Shown here: piece after piece, positions 1 through 7,979 of the stretch
Numbering within the stretch: position 1 is the stretch's first letter
Layout of the letters: the number at the start of each line of letters is the position of its first letter
Notes under the pieces: generated by a model
The model's database searches: none
The model's input: only the letters and a program-made list of their open reading frames with translations
What the model was told of the DNA's origin: nothing
Translations under genes and position numbers: made by a program
NCBI GenBank assembly: GCA_002478885.1
Contig: DLKC01000031.1
Span: 1 to 41,887 of the forward strand
Reading direction: 5' to 3'
DNA from: Chitinophagaceae bacterium UBA7600
GTDB taxonomy: Bacteria > Bacteroidota > Bacteroidia > Chitinophagales > Chitinophagaceae
Length of the DNA: 41,887 nt

Positions 1-47
1 GCAACGAAGCCTTAGTTATTGGTGGCCGTTTTTATTGAAATTCTGTG

Positions 48-458
48 TCAAAGCTTTATTTTCAGTCCATGCTTTGCTTTCATTGTCAATAAAGCTTCTG
101 CATTCCCTTTTGCATCGTCAACCGGATTGTGTGTATGTTTTGTCCTGCGTAAATGTTTGAAGGTTTTGAACGTGTCTTTTTCTATGCCTTTGTATAAGCT
201 GCCTAAATTTTGAGAGCTAAACCCAAATGGATTTGTCCCAATAAAATGATGGAAGTACCAACAGATAAACATCCAGTCAAAGCCATTGTTGTCACTAATA
301 AATATGGGTCTGTCTTTGCAAGTTTCTGTAATCCAATTTGCAAAATTTCCCATTACAATTTCAGGGTCTTCAAAAGTCAAGGTTTCTTCCCGTGAATGTC
401 CTGATACTGCGAGAGCCTCTGGAATAAATTTTTCGGAAATAGGTTTTAATCTTCCATA
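48..458 (-). pseudogene. C-terminal part of a host DEDDh 3'-5' exonuclease, split by the prophage
   Basis: This is the distal part of a host exonuclease of the Rv2179c-like / RNase H-like DEDDh type. The reading frame contains YGRLKPISEKFIPEALAVSG, a central IFISDNNGFDW segment (motif II region) and a C-terminal HNPVDDAKGNAEAL, which fits motif III (H-x4-D). It lacks the first catalytic motif (DxE). That motif is found about 38.5 kb away at 38953-39060 on the same strand. The frame runs upstream into prophage sequence and stops at a TGA at about 495-497, so the apparent TTG start at 494 is not native. I infer a gene inactivated by prophage insertion. Family assignment is from motif recall, with good confidence because both halves join in frame. 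Confidence 0.88.
455..458. repeat. Left target-site duplication (CATA)
   Basis: The CATA here matches 38949-38952 at the other junction. Joining host sequence across one copy restores an in-frame exonuclease codon run for F-Y-G-R. Mu-type elements usually duplicate 5 bp; extending one base gives CCATA against ACATA, one mismatch. Confidence 0.7.
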
Positions 459-476
459 TATAAACGCCCGGCCAAA

Positions 477-507
477 CCGTCCTACAAATTTCAATCATTC
501 CGTCCTA
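477..507 (+). promoter_or_regulatory. Left-end putative transposase-binding sites
   Basis: The octamer CCGTCCTA occurs at 477-484 and again at 500-507, 23 bp apart. The first copy starts 18 bp inside the left end. A related sequence, GCGTCTTA on the minus strand (38930-38923), lies 18 bp inside the right end. Symmetrical placement is what MuA end-binding sites should show. Assignment to MuA is inference. Confidence 0.5.
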
Positions 508-561
508 TTTTTAAAACGAATAAACGCCGTTTAAACGACAGCTAATGTAGTATATTCGCAC

Positions 562-669
562 CGCCAATCAACAAGAACTTATTCGCCTCAGTACGCTCAT
601 GGTCACGGCTCGTTTTCCAAACATAAAGCCGGGGTCACTCAGTGTACTGAGGCTTTTTGTTGATTGGCG
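562..669. other. Long imperfect hairpin near the left prophage end
   Basis: A 13-bp arm (562-574, CGCCAATCAACAA) pairs with 657-669. A 10-bp arm (585-594, GCCTCAGTAC) pairs with 644-653. About 49 nt form the apical region. On the plus strand the inner stem is followed by TTTTTG, so it might act as a terminator. There is no gene between the prophage end and 728, so this non-coding stretch holds only the end sites, this hairpin and the dam terminator. A small RNA or an end-structure role is also possible. Confidence 0.5.
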
Positions 670-702
670 TCTCAAGAAGTACCCCGGCCTATTTAATTAA
701 AT

Positions 703-721
703 AAGCCCCATTACGGGGCTT
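703..721 (-). terminator. Intrinsic terminator of the leftward late operon
   Basis: Read on the minus strand, AAGCCCC-GTAAT-GGGGCTT is followed by a T-rich tract. It lies 7 bp after the stop codon of the Dam methylase gene, the last gene of the leftward operon. Confidence 0.75.
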
Positions 722-727
722 TATTTA

Positions 728-1525
728 TTACACGGGGTAGTTGGCCGTCAAGACCTCCACCTTCCGTTTTAGATAACCGCTTTTCGCGTTCACGGTCACT
801 TTCTGCTCAATGCTCCACATGTGCCAACCGCACTTTTTACAATAACGGTTAAGAAGCTCACCAGGGTAACTACTCAAAAGAAATTTCCCCTTTACACTGC
901 CCAGCGTCTTCAGCAGCCGTTCAAAGTCATCAGCCGTGTACCCATCGTAGTGGCCGCAGTCACTATCGATGTAAGGCGGGTCAACGTAATGGAAAGTATC
1001 AACCGCGTCCCGGCTCTGAACAACGTAAATCGCGTCAGCGCTCTCCAACTGAACATTCTGCAACCGTTCAGCCAGTTCAATCGTGAAACGTTCCTTCTTA
1101 GCCTGAATCAGCTTACTCGTCCTGTTTTCACTTCTGTCAAATCCCCAGCTGCCGTTCAGCCTGGCACTAAAGCTTTGAGAGCTTAACACCCACACAGCCC
1201 AGGCGCGACGAACCTCATCAAACAAATGCGGAGCGTTGTAAATGATATCAGCGTCACGGTGCAGGCTTCTACTGTGAAGCGTGACAGCAATCAGTTTCTC
1301 CAACTCAACATACCTGGTTTGAACAACACGGTAAAAGTTTATCAGCTCCTTATTCGTGTCGTTCAACACTTCAATCTCTGCCGGTTCACTTGCAAAGAAC
1401 AAAGCAGCCCCGCCGCAGAATACTTCATTATAAAGCCTGTACTCCTTTGGCTTTTTTGCTAACAAATACGGGAGCATCTTTTGTTTGCCCCCGTAGTAGG
1501 TGATAGGTGTTTTCAATCTTATCAT
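728..1525 (-). CDS. dam: DNA adenine N6-methyltransferase, Dam / D12 class
   Basis: This 265-aa protein has the D12-class order of motifs. The SAM-binding region YYGGK lies at residues 10-14 with VFCGGAALFF at 35-44. NDTNKELINFY follows at 55-65 and the catalytic DPPY at 182-185. Length is normal for phage Dam enzymes (about 260-280). It probably methylates adenine in a short site, often GATC in this family, to protect phage DNA from restriction. It is the last gene of the leftward late operon and is followed by a terminator. In Mu the DNA-modification gene mom also sits at the far end of the late region, so the position suggests an analogous protective role. Target specificity cannot be read from the sequence. 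Confidence 0.92.
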   Translation of the reverse strand: MIRLKTPITYYGGKQKMLPYLLAKKPKEYRLYNEVFCGGAALFFASEPAEIEVLNDTNKELINFYRVVQTRYVELEKLIAVTLHSRSLHRDADIIYNAPHLFDEVRRAWAVWVLSSQSFSARLNGSWGFDRSENRTSKLIQAKKERFTIELAERLQNVQLESADAIYVVQSRDAVDTFHYVDPPYIDSDCGHYDGYTADDFERLLKTLGSVKGKFLLSSYPGELLNRYCKKCGWHMWSIEQKVTVNAKSGYLKRKVEVLTANYPV

Positions 1526-1573
1526 AATTCAGGATTTACTTTTGGCGCTCGTTTTCCCTGAATCAGAAAAGCG

Positions 1574-2884
1574 TTAGTAATTCTGCTTATAAGTAACCTT
1601 ATACGTCGTGATCTGGTCTGTCGTCAGGTGATCTTTAATGCTGCGTTCCGTCTCTGGCAACTCCACAAGCTGGGTGCTCCACTTAATGCCATTGTCCAGG
1701 GTTGGAATCCACTGGCTATAATCACCCATCTGCTTAGTGCTGGCCGTTTGAAAGTAAATGCCACTTCCGTATTGCTGGTGCATACTAAAGTAAAACAGGC
1801 AGAGATCATAAATTTTCCCGCCCGGTTGCCAGTCCGTGTCGACAGCCGCAGGGCGAAGGCCATTGTTACCCAGCACGGACCTGCTGCCAAATGTCTTGCA
1901 TATATATTCGCCAATGGACTTGCTCGTTTGGTTTTCTGTTGCGGTTCTGTCGAAGTGCTCAAATGGGTTCAGCGCAATGCCAATGTTTGTGCGCTTAAAT
2001 ACTTTCATGGCATCGATGGTTCGGTATATAGCAGCAAGCCTGTTAGCATCAGTAAAGCCAGCAGCAACATAAGCGTTCTTGCGTTGCAGGCCCATACCCG
2101 TGTTACCTATCGCAAGGTTAAGCGGTTCGCCCGTGGCGGGTGATGTTCCGGTAATGGTTATTTCAGCAATAAAATCATTGTTATCGTATCGGTCTGCAAT
2201 AGCAGCCATGAATGCAGCCCATGCGTCCAGGTATGCATCTTTATACCACATCACACTCATGCTGTCAGCGCCCTGGCTCCAACCAACATTTGCATAATCA
2301 TCACCAGGTAATTTAAAGGAGCCGAAAGCTTGCTTTGTCCAGGCAGGCGCAAACACACCGCATGGAATACGCAGCTTAAACCGAACATCAATTCCCCGGC
2401 TCTTACAATCTTTTGCAAAGGCAATCGCGTCTTCAATCGGTTGCCAGTTATACTGGCCGTTGCCAATCCATATTTCGTTAGCCTTTACATTGATCACATA
2501 ATTTTCAATCAATGCAGTAAAAACATAATCAACCGGGTTTAAAATTCGCCAGGTAAAATCACGCATTGCAACACCGCTTAAACGAGGTTTTACCGTCGTT
2601 GGTGCGTCGCACCATTTTGGAGTGCTATCGTTTTTAATGCTGCCAATCACACTGTCTTTAGTGCACACCTGCCAGCTTGAATCTTTATAACAGGTACTTT
2701 TCTTTCTTGACCACCACTTGCCGCTATAGCAAGTGTATGGGATGGAACTGTCTTTTGTAATGCATGTGGTATGTGGCAACCACGTAGTGTCTTTAAAATA
2801 ATTGTAACCGCAGATAACTTGTTTTGTTTGCGCCGTTGTATGCAGTGCGATCATGGCAAAGGCAGCTAATAATATATTTTTCAT
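1574..2884 (-). CDS. Secreted TIM-barrel glycoside-hydrolase-like protein
   Basis: The 436-aa product begins with a clear Sec signal peptide (MKNILLAAFAMIALHTTAQ). A cysteine-rich, Trp-rich segment follows at about 20-95. The rest, from RDFTWRI onward, looks like a (beta/alpha)8 glycosidase: PIEDAIAFAKDCKSRGIDVRFKLRI, AEITITGTSPATGEP, NIGIALNPFEH and TDWQPGGKIYDL. This resembles beta-galactosidase or cellulase-type barrels, but I could not assign a GH family or the catalytic pair. It lies between the tail-fibre genes and dam. It might degrade surface polysaccharide, act as a lysis factor, or be a lysogenic-conversion protein. A signal peptide is unusual for a virion enzyme. The hairpin at 2899-2928 precedes it, so it may have its own promoter. 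Confidence 0.6.
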   Translation of the reverse strand: MKNILLAAFAMIALHTTAQTKQVICGYNYFKDTTWLPHTTCITKDSSIPYTCYSGKWWSRKKSTCYKDSSWQVCTKDSVIGSIKNDSTPKWCDAPTTVKPRLSGVAMRDFTWRILNPVDYVFTALIENYVINVKANEIWIGNGQYNWQPIEDAIAFAKDCKSRGIDVRFKLRIPCGVFAPAWTKQAFGSFKLPGDDYANVGWSQGADSMSVMWYKDAYLDAWAAFMAAIADRYDNNDFIAEITITGTSPATGEPLNLAIGNTGMGLQRKNAYVAAGFTDANRLAAIYRTIDAMKVFKRTNIGIALNPFEHFDRTATENQTSKSIGEYICKTFGSRSVLGNNGLRPAAVDTDWQPGGKIYDLCLFYFSMHQQYGSGIYFQTASTKQMGDYSQWIPTLDNGIKWSTQLVELPETERSIKDHLTTDQITTYKVTYKQNY

Positions 2885-2898
2885 AGGAGGTGTTTTTA

Positions 2899-2928
2899 AA
2901 AAAGAGCATCGGTGCCGATGCTCTTTTT
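2899..2928 (-). terminator. Bidirectional intrinsic terminator
   Basis: GAGCATCGG (2904-2912) pairs with CCGATGCTC (2915-2923). The stem is extended by an A tract on one side and a T tract on the other, so it can work in both directions. It separates the 144-aa exported protein gene from the glycosidase-like gene. Confidence 0.75.
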
Positions 2929-2944
2929 ACAGTTAAATCAATGT

Positions 2945-3379
2945 TTAGTTTACAGTGTAATCCAATCTTTCAGCAGTAATCACCGGGTTCACCTGGATAG
3001 GTATTTGAAGTGATATTATCTGCCCAAGACTGTTGTATGCAGCAACGGTAATCGATGTGTTACCAACCACCGTTCCTTTCACGTCAACCTGGTTACCATT
3101 AATGATTGTCGCCTGGGCTCCCGCTGCAACGCCGCCAAAGTACATGCCGCTGATCGGTTGAACAGAGCTGTCAATGTTGCTGTAACCTGTAACGGTTATA
3201 CGCTTGGTTACATTCAATGTTACAGTAAGCGTTGCGCCAACAGGTGCAGAATATACCGGAGCAACACGCTCATACTTCACTACACTGGCAGCGTTTACAA
3301 ATACCGGGTTGTTTACTCTTGCGAAGGTTGATACTGTCATCACCACCGCTACAATGCCTAATAAAAGGGCTTTTTTCAT
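2945..3379 (-). CDS. Small secreted Ig-like protein
   Basis: The 144-aa product has a signal peptide (MKKALLLGIVAVVMTVSTFA). The mature part of about 120 residues is rich in V, T and N and is predicted all-beta: GATLTVTLNVTKRITVTGYSN, GNTSITVAAYNSLGQI, LQIPIQVNP. This is the pattern of bacterial Ig-like (BIG2-type) domains. Such domains decorate phage tails and capsids, but an N-terminal signal peptide is unexpected for a virion part. It lies just downstream of the large fibre gene, and a terminator follows it. No catalytic motif is visible. It may be a fibre accessory protein or a surface protein made by the lysogen. Confidence 0.6.
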   Translation of the reverse strand: MKKALLLGIVAVVMTVSTFARVNNPVFVNAASVVKYERVAPVYSAPVGATLTVTLNVTKRITVTGYSNIDSSVQPISGMYFGGVAAGAQATIINGNQVDVKGTVVGNTSITVAAYNSLGQIISLQIPIQVNPVITAERLDYTVN

Positions 3380-3437
3380 AGTTGTCTGTTTTATGATTAA
3401 AAAATAATGAACTAAACTTTTGTGCTGCTATCAGCTT

Positions 3438-3458
3438 CGTTGCGTCGCACTCTTGAAC
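3438..3458. repeat. Dispersed repeat copy (TTGCGTCGCACTCTTG)
   Basis: Abuts the stop codon of the fibre gene. Same family as 21411-21432. Confidence 0.7.
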
Positions 3459-6199
3459 TAAGGCATTTCAATCACAACGAATGTGCTGCCAACAAGCACG
3501 CTGCTCGCTGTGCCATCTGAATTATTCTGCGCGAACTGAACTGTAAGTGTGCCAGCAGCATTAACAGTTATCGTTCCTGTTATCGTCGCATATCCCGCTG
3601 TGGAGCTTGTAACATCTGAAACAGTTGTCGCTAAAGCTGTGGCCCTTGACGTTCCGATTGTCTTCATCAAACCCGTTTCTGAAACATAGCTATCATAGAT
3701 GATGTTTGTTGCGGTGCATGTGCCACCAATGGCGAATTTTATACCGCCAGTATTTACAGATGTTGTATATAACAGTGCCTGGAATCTGTATTTATGGCCC
3801 GCAGCAAGAGAAGCTGTTAACCCGGTAATATTGGCTAATGTTGTCGAACTTGTTTTATCAAACTGTGTGCTCACCCTGCTTTGTTGCGATTGCAAAAACT
3901 CCTGTTCAATGCCACCATTATTAGTGTACTTCATTTGAGGGTCTACACGGTTAATTACTCCCGGTTCCGCAGTTGTTTGCGATACACCGTTGTCAAGTTT
4001 TATTTGCCCGCCTTCGGCACCAGCAACACTGCCCTTAATATGAACAAAAGCTGTTGGCCTTTCAATGCCTACCCCAATCGAACCACTATTGTTATCCGCT
4101 GGTGGAGTTGTTCCATCACCGGCAGCGCCATTGTCTGTTATGGTATTGATAGCCTGTATACCTCTACCAGTGAAAGTGTATATTTTGCCATTTATAGCTG
4201 TATTACCACTCGTTCCTGTACTTGATATTCTATACAGATCAACATAATATTCTCCATCAACTTGTGCAGTAAGCGTAATATTATTTCGATTTGAAGAACC
4301 AGTAATATTGGCAACGCTGTTTGTAACAGAAGCTGACGATGAAGCGGCAGAATGTCTGCCGTCTACTGTTCTAACAACAACTTTGTAATTTATAGTTGCG
4401 GCACCACCACCTATTTGACTTATTACCGCAGAAATAACCGGCTCTTTTAAAGGCTCGATATGTATAGACCCAACCGTTGAAAGGTCGCCGCGTATTTGTC
4501 CAGCATATAAACTATCAGTAGTATTTATATTATATCCAATCTTCCAGTTTCCACCAGACAATATTTTCATGTGAGACAAAGTGGAACCTTGATATGTCCA
4601 ATCAAAATAAGTTGATGAGTTCCACGAACGGAAAAGCGAATTCATTATTTGTCCTGTAGAATTATCCATATACAACGTCTTGAACGTTTGCCCAAAAACC
4701 CCCAAATCAACAGTCGCACTTGCAGAAGGCATAATATTTTTATTGGTTCTAATTCCGTATAACGCACCAATGTTTGTGCTTGAATCAGCAATATTTATAT
4801 CTAAGCCTATCCCACTCTGCCCGGAAGCTCCTTTTTTTATATTACCGGAAATAGAAATACCAGTATATGTTTCGCTTGCAGTTGCTCTTAGTGTTGTGTT
4901 TAAGTTTATGGTCATAGCACTTTGATTGTTTGCCGTAGTAACATTATAGCCAGGTGTAAAAGAAATTTGATTGGGGAATGCGCCAGCTATTGTATTCGCA
5001 CTCGTCAATGTACTTGTGCCTCCCAAATTCCAGTAAGGAGCGCCGCTGATCGCAGCATACCTCGCATCATAATAACCTCTTGTATGCACACCACCGCCCA
5101 GCGTTGTTGTATCCAGGCTTATAACACCGCTGCTTATTGATATTGGTGCATTGGCCGTTATTGCCGCCCTTGCCCTGGCATCAGTGTAATAAAGATTGCT
5201 TCCTTCAGTGAGGTCACTCGTGCTCTTTAATGCGAGCCTTGCGTCGAACCTCGCAGTTGTCCAGTATAAATTTGAACCTTCCGCAATATCGCTCGTCGTC
5301 GCATCAGCACCACTCGTAATAAGGCCATTGCTGTTATACGTGATCTTTGTTTTCGTTGCGCCAGTTACGCCCGTTCCCGTTAACCCATCCGTTATTCCAT
5401 AACCACTCAACGTTGTTGGTGTTCCCGTTACCTTGCTCCATGCTAAAGCAGTTAACCAGGAAGGGTTTGAATAGCTGCCACTCGAAACAAGATCGCCAAC
5501 ACTCCAACTCCTGTTTGCACTAAGATCATACGTCGTTGCATTGATCGTGATCGTTCTGCCGGTGCCAACTGCATCACTTATTCCATAACCACTCAACGTT
5601 GTTGGCGTACCCGTTATCTTGCTCCAACCTAACGCTGTTATCCAGGAAGGGTTTGAATAGCTGCCACTCGAAAGAAGATCACCAACACTCCAACTCCTGT
5701 TTGCACTTAGATCATACGTCGTTCCATTTATGGTAATGCTGGTGCCGGTACTCACTGCATCGGTTATACCGTAACCGGCGATAGTAGTCGGCGTTCCGTT
5801 TACAATTGACCACGGCACGCTTTGTAGCGCAATGTCCGTGCGGTTGTTGCTACTATTATCCACGGCTGTAAAGTCGCCACTAAAGTTCAGCGAAGGCCGC
5901 TGTGTTACCGATGTGCCAACGGTTTTGACAGTCTGGTAATAACTACTGCCACCACCACCTGTTGATACAACTTCTGTCCAGGCGCTTGTAACATGATTCC
6001 ACTTATACAGTTTGTCATTACAGCTATCGAAATACAGCGCCGCGAATTTTATACTGGTGTTCACCGCAGGTGCACCGCAGGCTGTTGGTATTTCCAGCAC
6101 ACGGCGTGCACGTATGTTATAAGCATCGTATGAAGATGCCTGGCTAAACACAGCAAGGCTGCTTATTAAAAAGCAAATGATAAAAAGAAGTCTTTTCAT
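3458..6199 (-). CDS. Large tail-fibre-like protein with signal peptide and internal repeats
   Basis: I chose the ATG at 6199 (913 aa) because it begins MKRLLFIICFLISSLAVFSQ, a Sec signal. The longer ORF to 6250 would overlap the upstream gene. After a short N-domain come about 2.2 copies of a 62-residue repeat (LSANRSWSVGD, SSGSYSNPSW, ITGTPTTLSGYGI). Two fibre-type repeats of the EGSNLYYTDARARAAI kind follow, then long beta-rich segments, and a C-terminal domain ending STFVVIEMP. These repeats are typical of trimeric phage fibres and of Bacteroidota surface adhesins. It probably sets host range. A signal peptide on a tail fibre is odd; see findings. A copy of the TTGCGTCGCAC repeat abuts its stop codon. 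Confidence 0.7.
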   Translation of the reverse strand: MKRLLFIICFLISSLAVFSQASSYDAYNIRARRVLEIPTACGAPAVNTSIKFAALYFDSCNDKLYKWNHVTSAWTEVVSTGGGGSSYYQTVKTVGTSVTQRPSLNFSGDFTAVDNSSNNRTDIALQSVPWSIVNGTPTTIAGYGITDAVSTGTSITINGTTYDLSANRSWSVGDLLSSGSYSNPSWITALGWSKITGTPTTLSGYGISDAVGTGRTITINATTYDLSANRSWSVGDLVSSGSYSNPSWLTALAWSKVTGTPTTLSGYGITDGLTGTGVTGATKTKITYNSNGLITSGADATTSDIAEGSNLYWTTARFDARLALKSTSDLTEGSNLYYTDARARAAITANAPISISSGVISLDTTTLGGGVHTRGYYDARYAAISGAPYWNLGGTSTLTSANTIAGAFPNQISFTPGYNVTTANNQSAMTINLNTTLRATASETYTGISISGNIKKGASGQSGIGLDINIADSSTNIGALYGIRTNKNIMPSASATVDLGVFGQTFKTLYMDNSTGQIMNSLFRSWNSSTYFDWTYQGSTLSHMKILSGGNWKIGYNINTTDSLYAGQIRGDLSTVGSIHIEPLKEPVISAVISQIGGGAATINYKVVVRTVDGRHSAASSSASVTNSVANITGSSNRNNITLTAQVDGEYYVDLYRISSTGTSGNTAINGKIYTFTGRGIQAINTITDNGAAGDGTTPPADNNSGSIGVGIERPTAFVHIKGSVAGAEGGQIKLDNGVSQTTAEPGVINRVDPQMKYTNNGGIEQEFLQSQQSRVSTQFDKTSSTTLANITGLTASLAAGHKYRFQALLYTTSVNTGGIKFAIGGTCTATNIIYDSYVSETGLMKTIGTSRATALATTVSDVTSSTAGYATITGTITVNAAGTLTVQFAQNNSDGTASSVLVGSTFVVIEMP
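5401..5800 (-). repeat. 186-bp tandem repeat inside the fibre gene
   Basis: The block starting AACCACTCAA at 5401 recurs at 5587, exactly 186 bp (62 codons) on, with a diverged third start at 5773. Unit 2 is a near copy of unit 1 at DNA level, including a long identical stretch around GGAAGGGTTTGAATAGCTGC. This suggests recent duplication, and copy number may vary. Confidence 0.85.
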
Positions 6200-6209
6200 A
6201 GGTATGTGA

Positions 6210-6653
6210 TTAACGTTTGTAAATGGTAATGAGCGTGTCAACAGTAACACCAGTAAAGTATATCGTGTCGCCTGCTGTTTTTAAAAGTTTCATGTCCAGG
6301 ATAAACACACCGCCTGATAGTTGCAGGCTATCAGCTATATCAGTACCGCCGTCTGTAGTGCCAATGCTTACAATAGGGTTCGAGCCATCTTTTATTACGA
6401 TCACTTCAATCAGCATGTCTGCTGTTACCAGCATGCTTAATGCACCGGCATCAAGCTCTATTTTGCCCGGCCCTGTAAATGAATTTATCTGCAATTGCAA
6501 ACTGTTCAACGTGGTTGCAAGATTAGTAACCTTGCTTATTGGCAAATTGTCTTCATCCAAATTAAAGAAGCTGTCTATCCATGTCCAGAACTGCGACTGC
6601 GTCGGCTTCTTGCGAGTCATGAACCAAAACTTTATCGTTGCTCTACTTGCCAT
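6210..6653 (-). CDS. Putative tail/baseplate appendage protein
   Basis: The 147-aa protein starts MASRATIKFWFMTRKKPTQSQFWTWIDSFF. This N-terminal pattern (KPTQSQFWxWxDSFF) is recurrent in Bacteroidota phage proteins encoded beside fibres. The C-terminal half is beta-rich (LIEVIVIKDGSNPIVSIGTT, GGVFILDMKLL). It sits between the collar/fibre gene and the large fibre gene in the same operon. A role as a short fibre or fibre connector is inferred from position only. I do not recognise a characterised family. Confidence 0.6.
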   Translation of the reverse strand: MASRATIKFWFMTRKKPTQSQFWTWIDSFFNLDEDNLPISKVTNLATTLNSLQLQINSFTGPGKIELDAGALSMLVTADMLIEVIVIKDGSNPIVSIGTTDGGTDIADSLQLSGGVFILDMKLLKTAGDTIYFTGVTVDTLITIYKR

Positions 6654-6668
6654 TTAAACAGTGTTTTA

Positions 6669-7505
6669 TTAGCCTACAAATCGAATGAACATAACTACTT
6701 TGTAAGGCAGTAAATGTTTAAGCGCTGTGCCGCTTCCAAGTGCACTTGTCTTAATTCCGGTAACGCCGCCAACCTCGTCAGTGTCTGCACCAGTAGTAAT
6801 CTTATTGGTTAAAGAACTGCCGCCGCCTGAATCTGTCGTGCTTGTCTTGCTCGAAGGAATAACCACATCCAATTGCACATTCGGTAAATTCGTTTGCCCG
6901 ATTGATATCGTCTTTGAACCGCCCATTTCACCCACAACATCAAAGTCAACATCGGTATCATCCATCACTACAGGTATCTTACCTTTCCACTCTGCGTCCG
7001 GTACAGCTTCCCAGCCATCAGGTATTTCACCGGCAGGCCTGCCCCAGAATAGCCAGCTTCCGTAGTAGGTCGTGCCGCTTACATCATAGCCCATCAGCGG
7101 CTTTAGCATGCGTTCAATTGTATCAAGCCTGGCAAGCACACCATTCGAAGGGTCGTTGCGTTTAAAGTCAGCCCAGGCAAACTGTTCGTCAGCCGTTCCA
7201 AATGTTGCCACACGATCTAAATAATAATCGTGCATTTCACCGCCGAAGAACTCTTTCTGCGTAGCAGTTTCAACAATGATCACATAAGGTTGCGTTACAC
7301 CTCCAACAAAGGGCAGCACTTCGCCGTTGATCGCTACCCATCCATCGGTTGCAGAGCCGCCACTTTCAACACAGCCGCTTAGTATGCAGGTGTTGCCGCC
7401 CATAAGAGAAGCCTTCTCAACCTGCACCACAGCACCCTGAATAAATTCAAGCGTACTCTCACTAAATGGATATCCCGGTCTTACGTCGAATGAAAGTTTT
7501 TTCAT
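6669..7505 (-). CDS. Tail-collar / short fibre protein
   Basis: The 278-aa product has a beta-rich N-terminal half. The middle (about 150-215) resembles the phage tail-collar domain: SWLFWGRPAGEIPDGWEAV, then GKIPVVMDDTDVDFDVVGEMGGS, then NLPNVQLDVVIP. The G-x-IPxGW..., GGS and NLP signatures are standard for that domain. The C-terminus ends LLPYKVVMFIRFVG, like the 'PPYxxxxYIIK' ends of microvirus-type fibres. It lies directly downstream of the gp48-like gene, where Mu carries its fibre gene S. It likely forms or anchors the receptor-binding tip. Confidence 0.75.
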   Translation of the reverse strand: MKKLSFDVRPGYPFSESTLEFIQGAVVQVEKASLMGGNTCILSGCVESGGSATDGWVAINGEVLPFVGGVTQPYVIIVETATQKEFFGGEMHDYYLDRVATFGTADEQFAWADFKRNDPSNGVLARLDTIERMLKPLMGYDVSGTTYYGSWLFWGRPAGEIPDGWEAVPDAEWKGKIPVVMDDTDVDFDVVGEMGGSKTISIGQTNLPNVQLDVVIPSSKTSTTDSGGGSSLTNKITTGADTDEVGGVTGIKTSALGSGTALKHLLPYKVVMFIRFVG

Positions 7506-7508
7506 AGT

Positions 7509-7979
7509 CTAAAATCTTACGATGTTATAATTCTTGCCTGGTGTTTTATACTTGGCAAGCAATGCCCTCAACCTTGCGAGATCACCCTCGCTTGTAACGA
7601 TATCAACAGGAATGAAAACAGTAAAATCAACGCCACTGTCACCGTATGAATCATCAGGCCATAGAAAAATATCAGCCTCAATGTTCACGTCTCTCAAATA
7701 TTCATCAGGCCACAAATACAGTTTTACCAGTGCATCAAAATTGTCAATGTAAATGCGTCTCAACGTTGGGTCGAATGCATCGTTCAATACTGCACGCAGG
7801 TAACAGCGCTGGCTGTTATGCGCAAGCCTGTACTCCGTATTGGTGATGAACAGTTGAAAGTTGTTATACACTTCTTTCAATGCCCAATACGCACAGTTCA
7901 TCAGCAGCAGGAAGTTCGCCTTCCGCATCCACGAAGGCGTGATCGTTAAAAGCAATGCATCAAAATCAATCTGCCACAT
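7509..7979 (-). CDS. Baseplate protein, Mu gp48-like
   Basis: This 156-aa protein lies between the gp47-like baseplate gene (overlap 14 bp) and the collar/fibre gene, the place of gp48 in Mu (tail protein I-type). The sequence is rich in W, Y and L (ALLLTITPSWMRKANFLLLMNCAYWALKEVY) and ends with a compact domain (DFTVFIPVDIV). I do not see direct motif identity, so the call rests on synteny and size. The gene-end overlap suggests translational coupling. Confidence 0.6.
   Translation of the reverse strand: MWQIDFDALLLTITPSWMRKANFLLLMNCAYWALKEVYNNFQLFITNTEYRLAHNSQRCYLRAVLNDAFDPTLRRIYIDNFDALVKLYLWPDEYLRDVNIEADIFLWPDDSYGDSGVDFTVFIPVDIVTSEGDLARLRALLAKYKTPGKNYNIVRF

Noticed and set aside
6200..6250. 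Longer fibre start at 6250
   Set aside because: It would place 17 residues before a textbook signal peptide and overlap the upstream gene; the ATG at 6199 is better.
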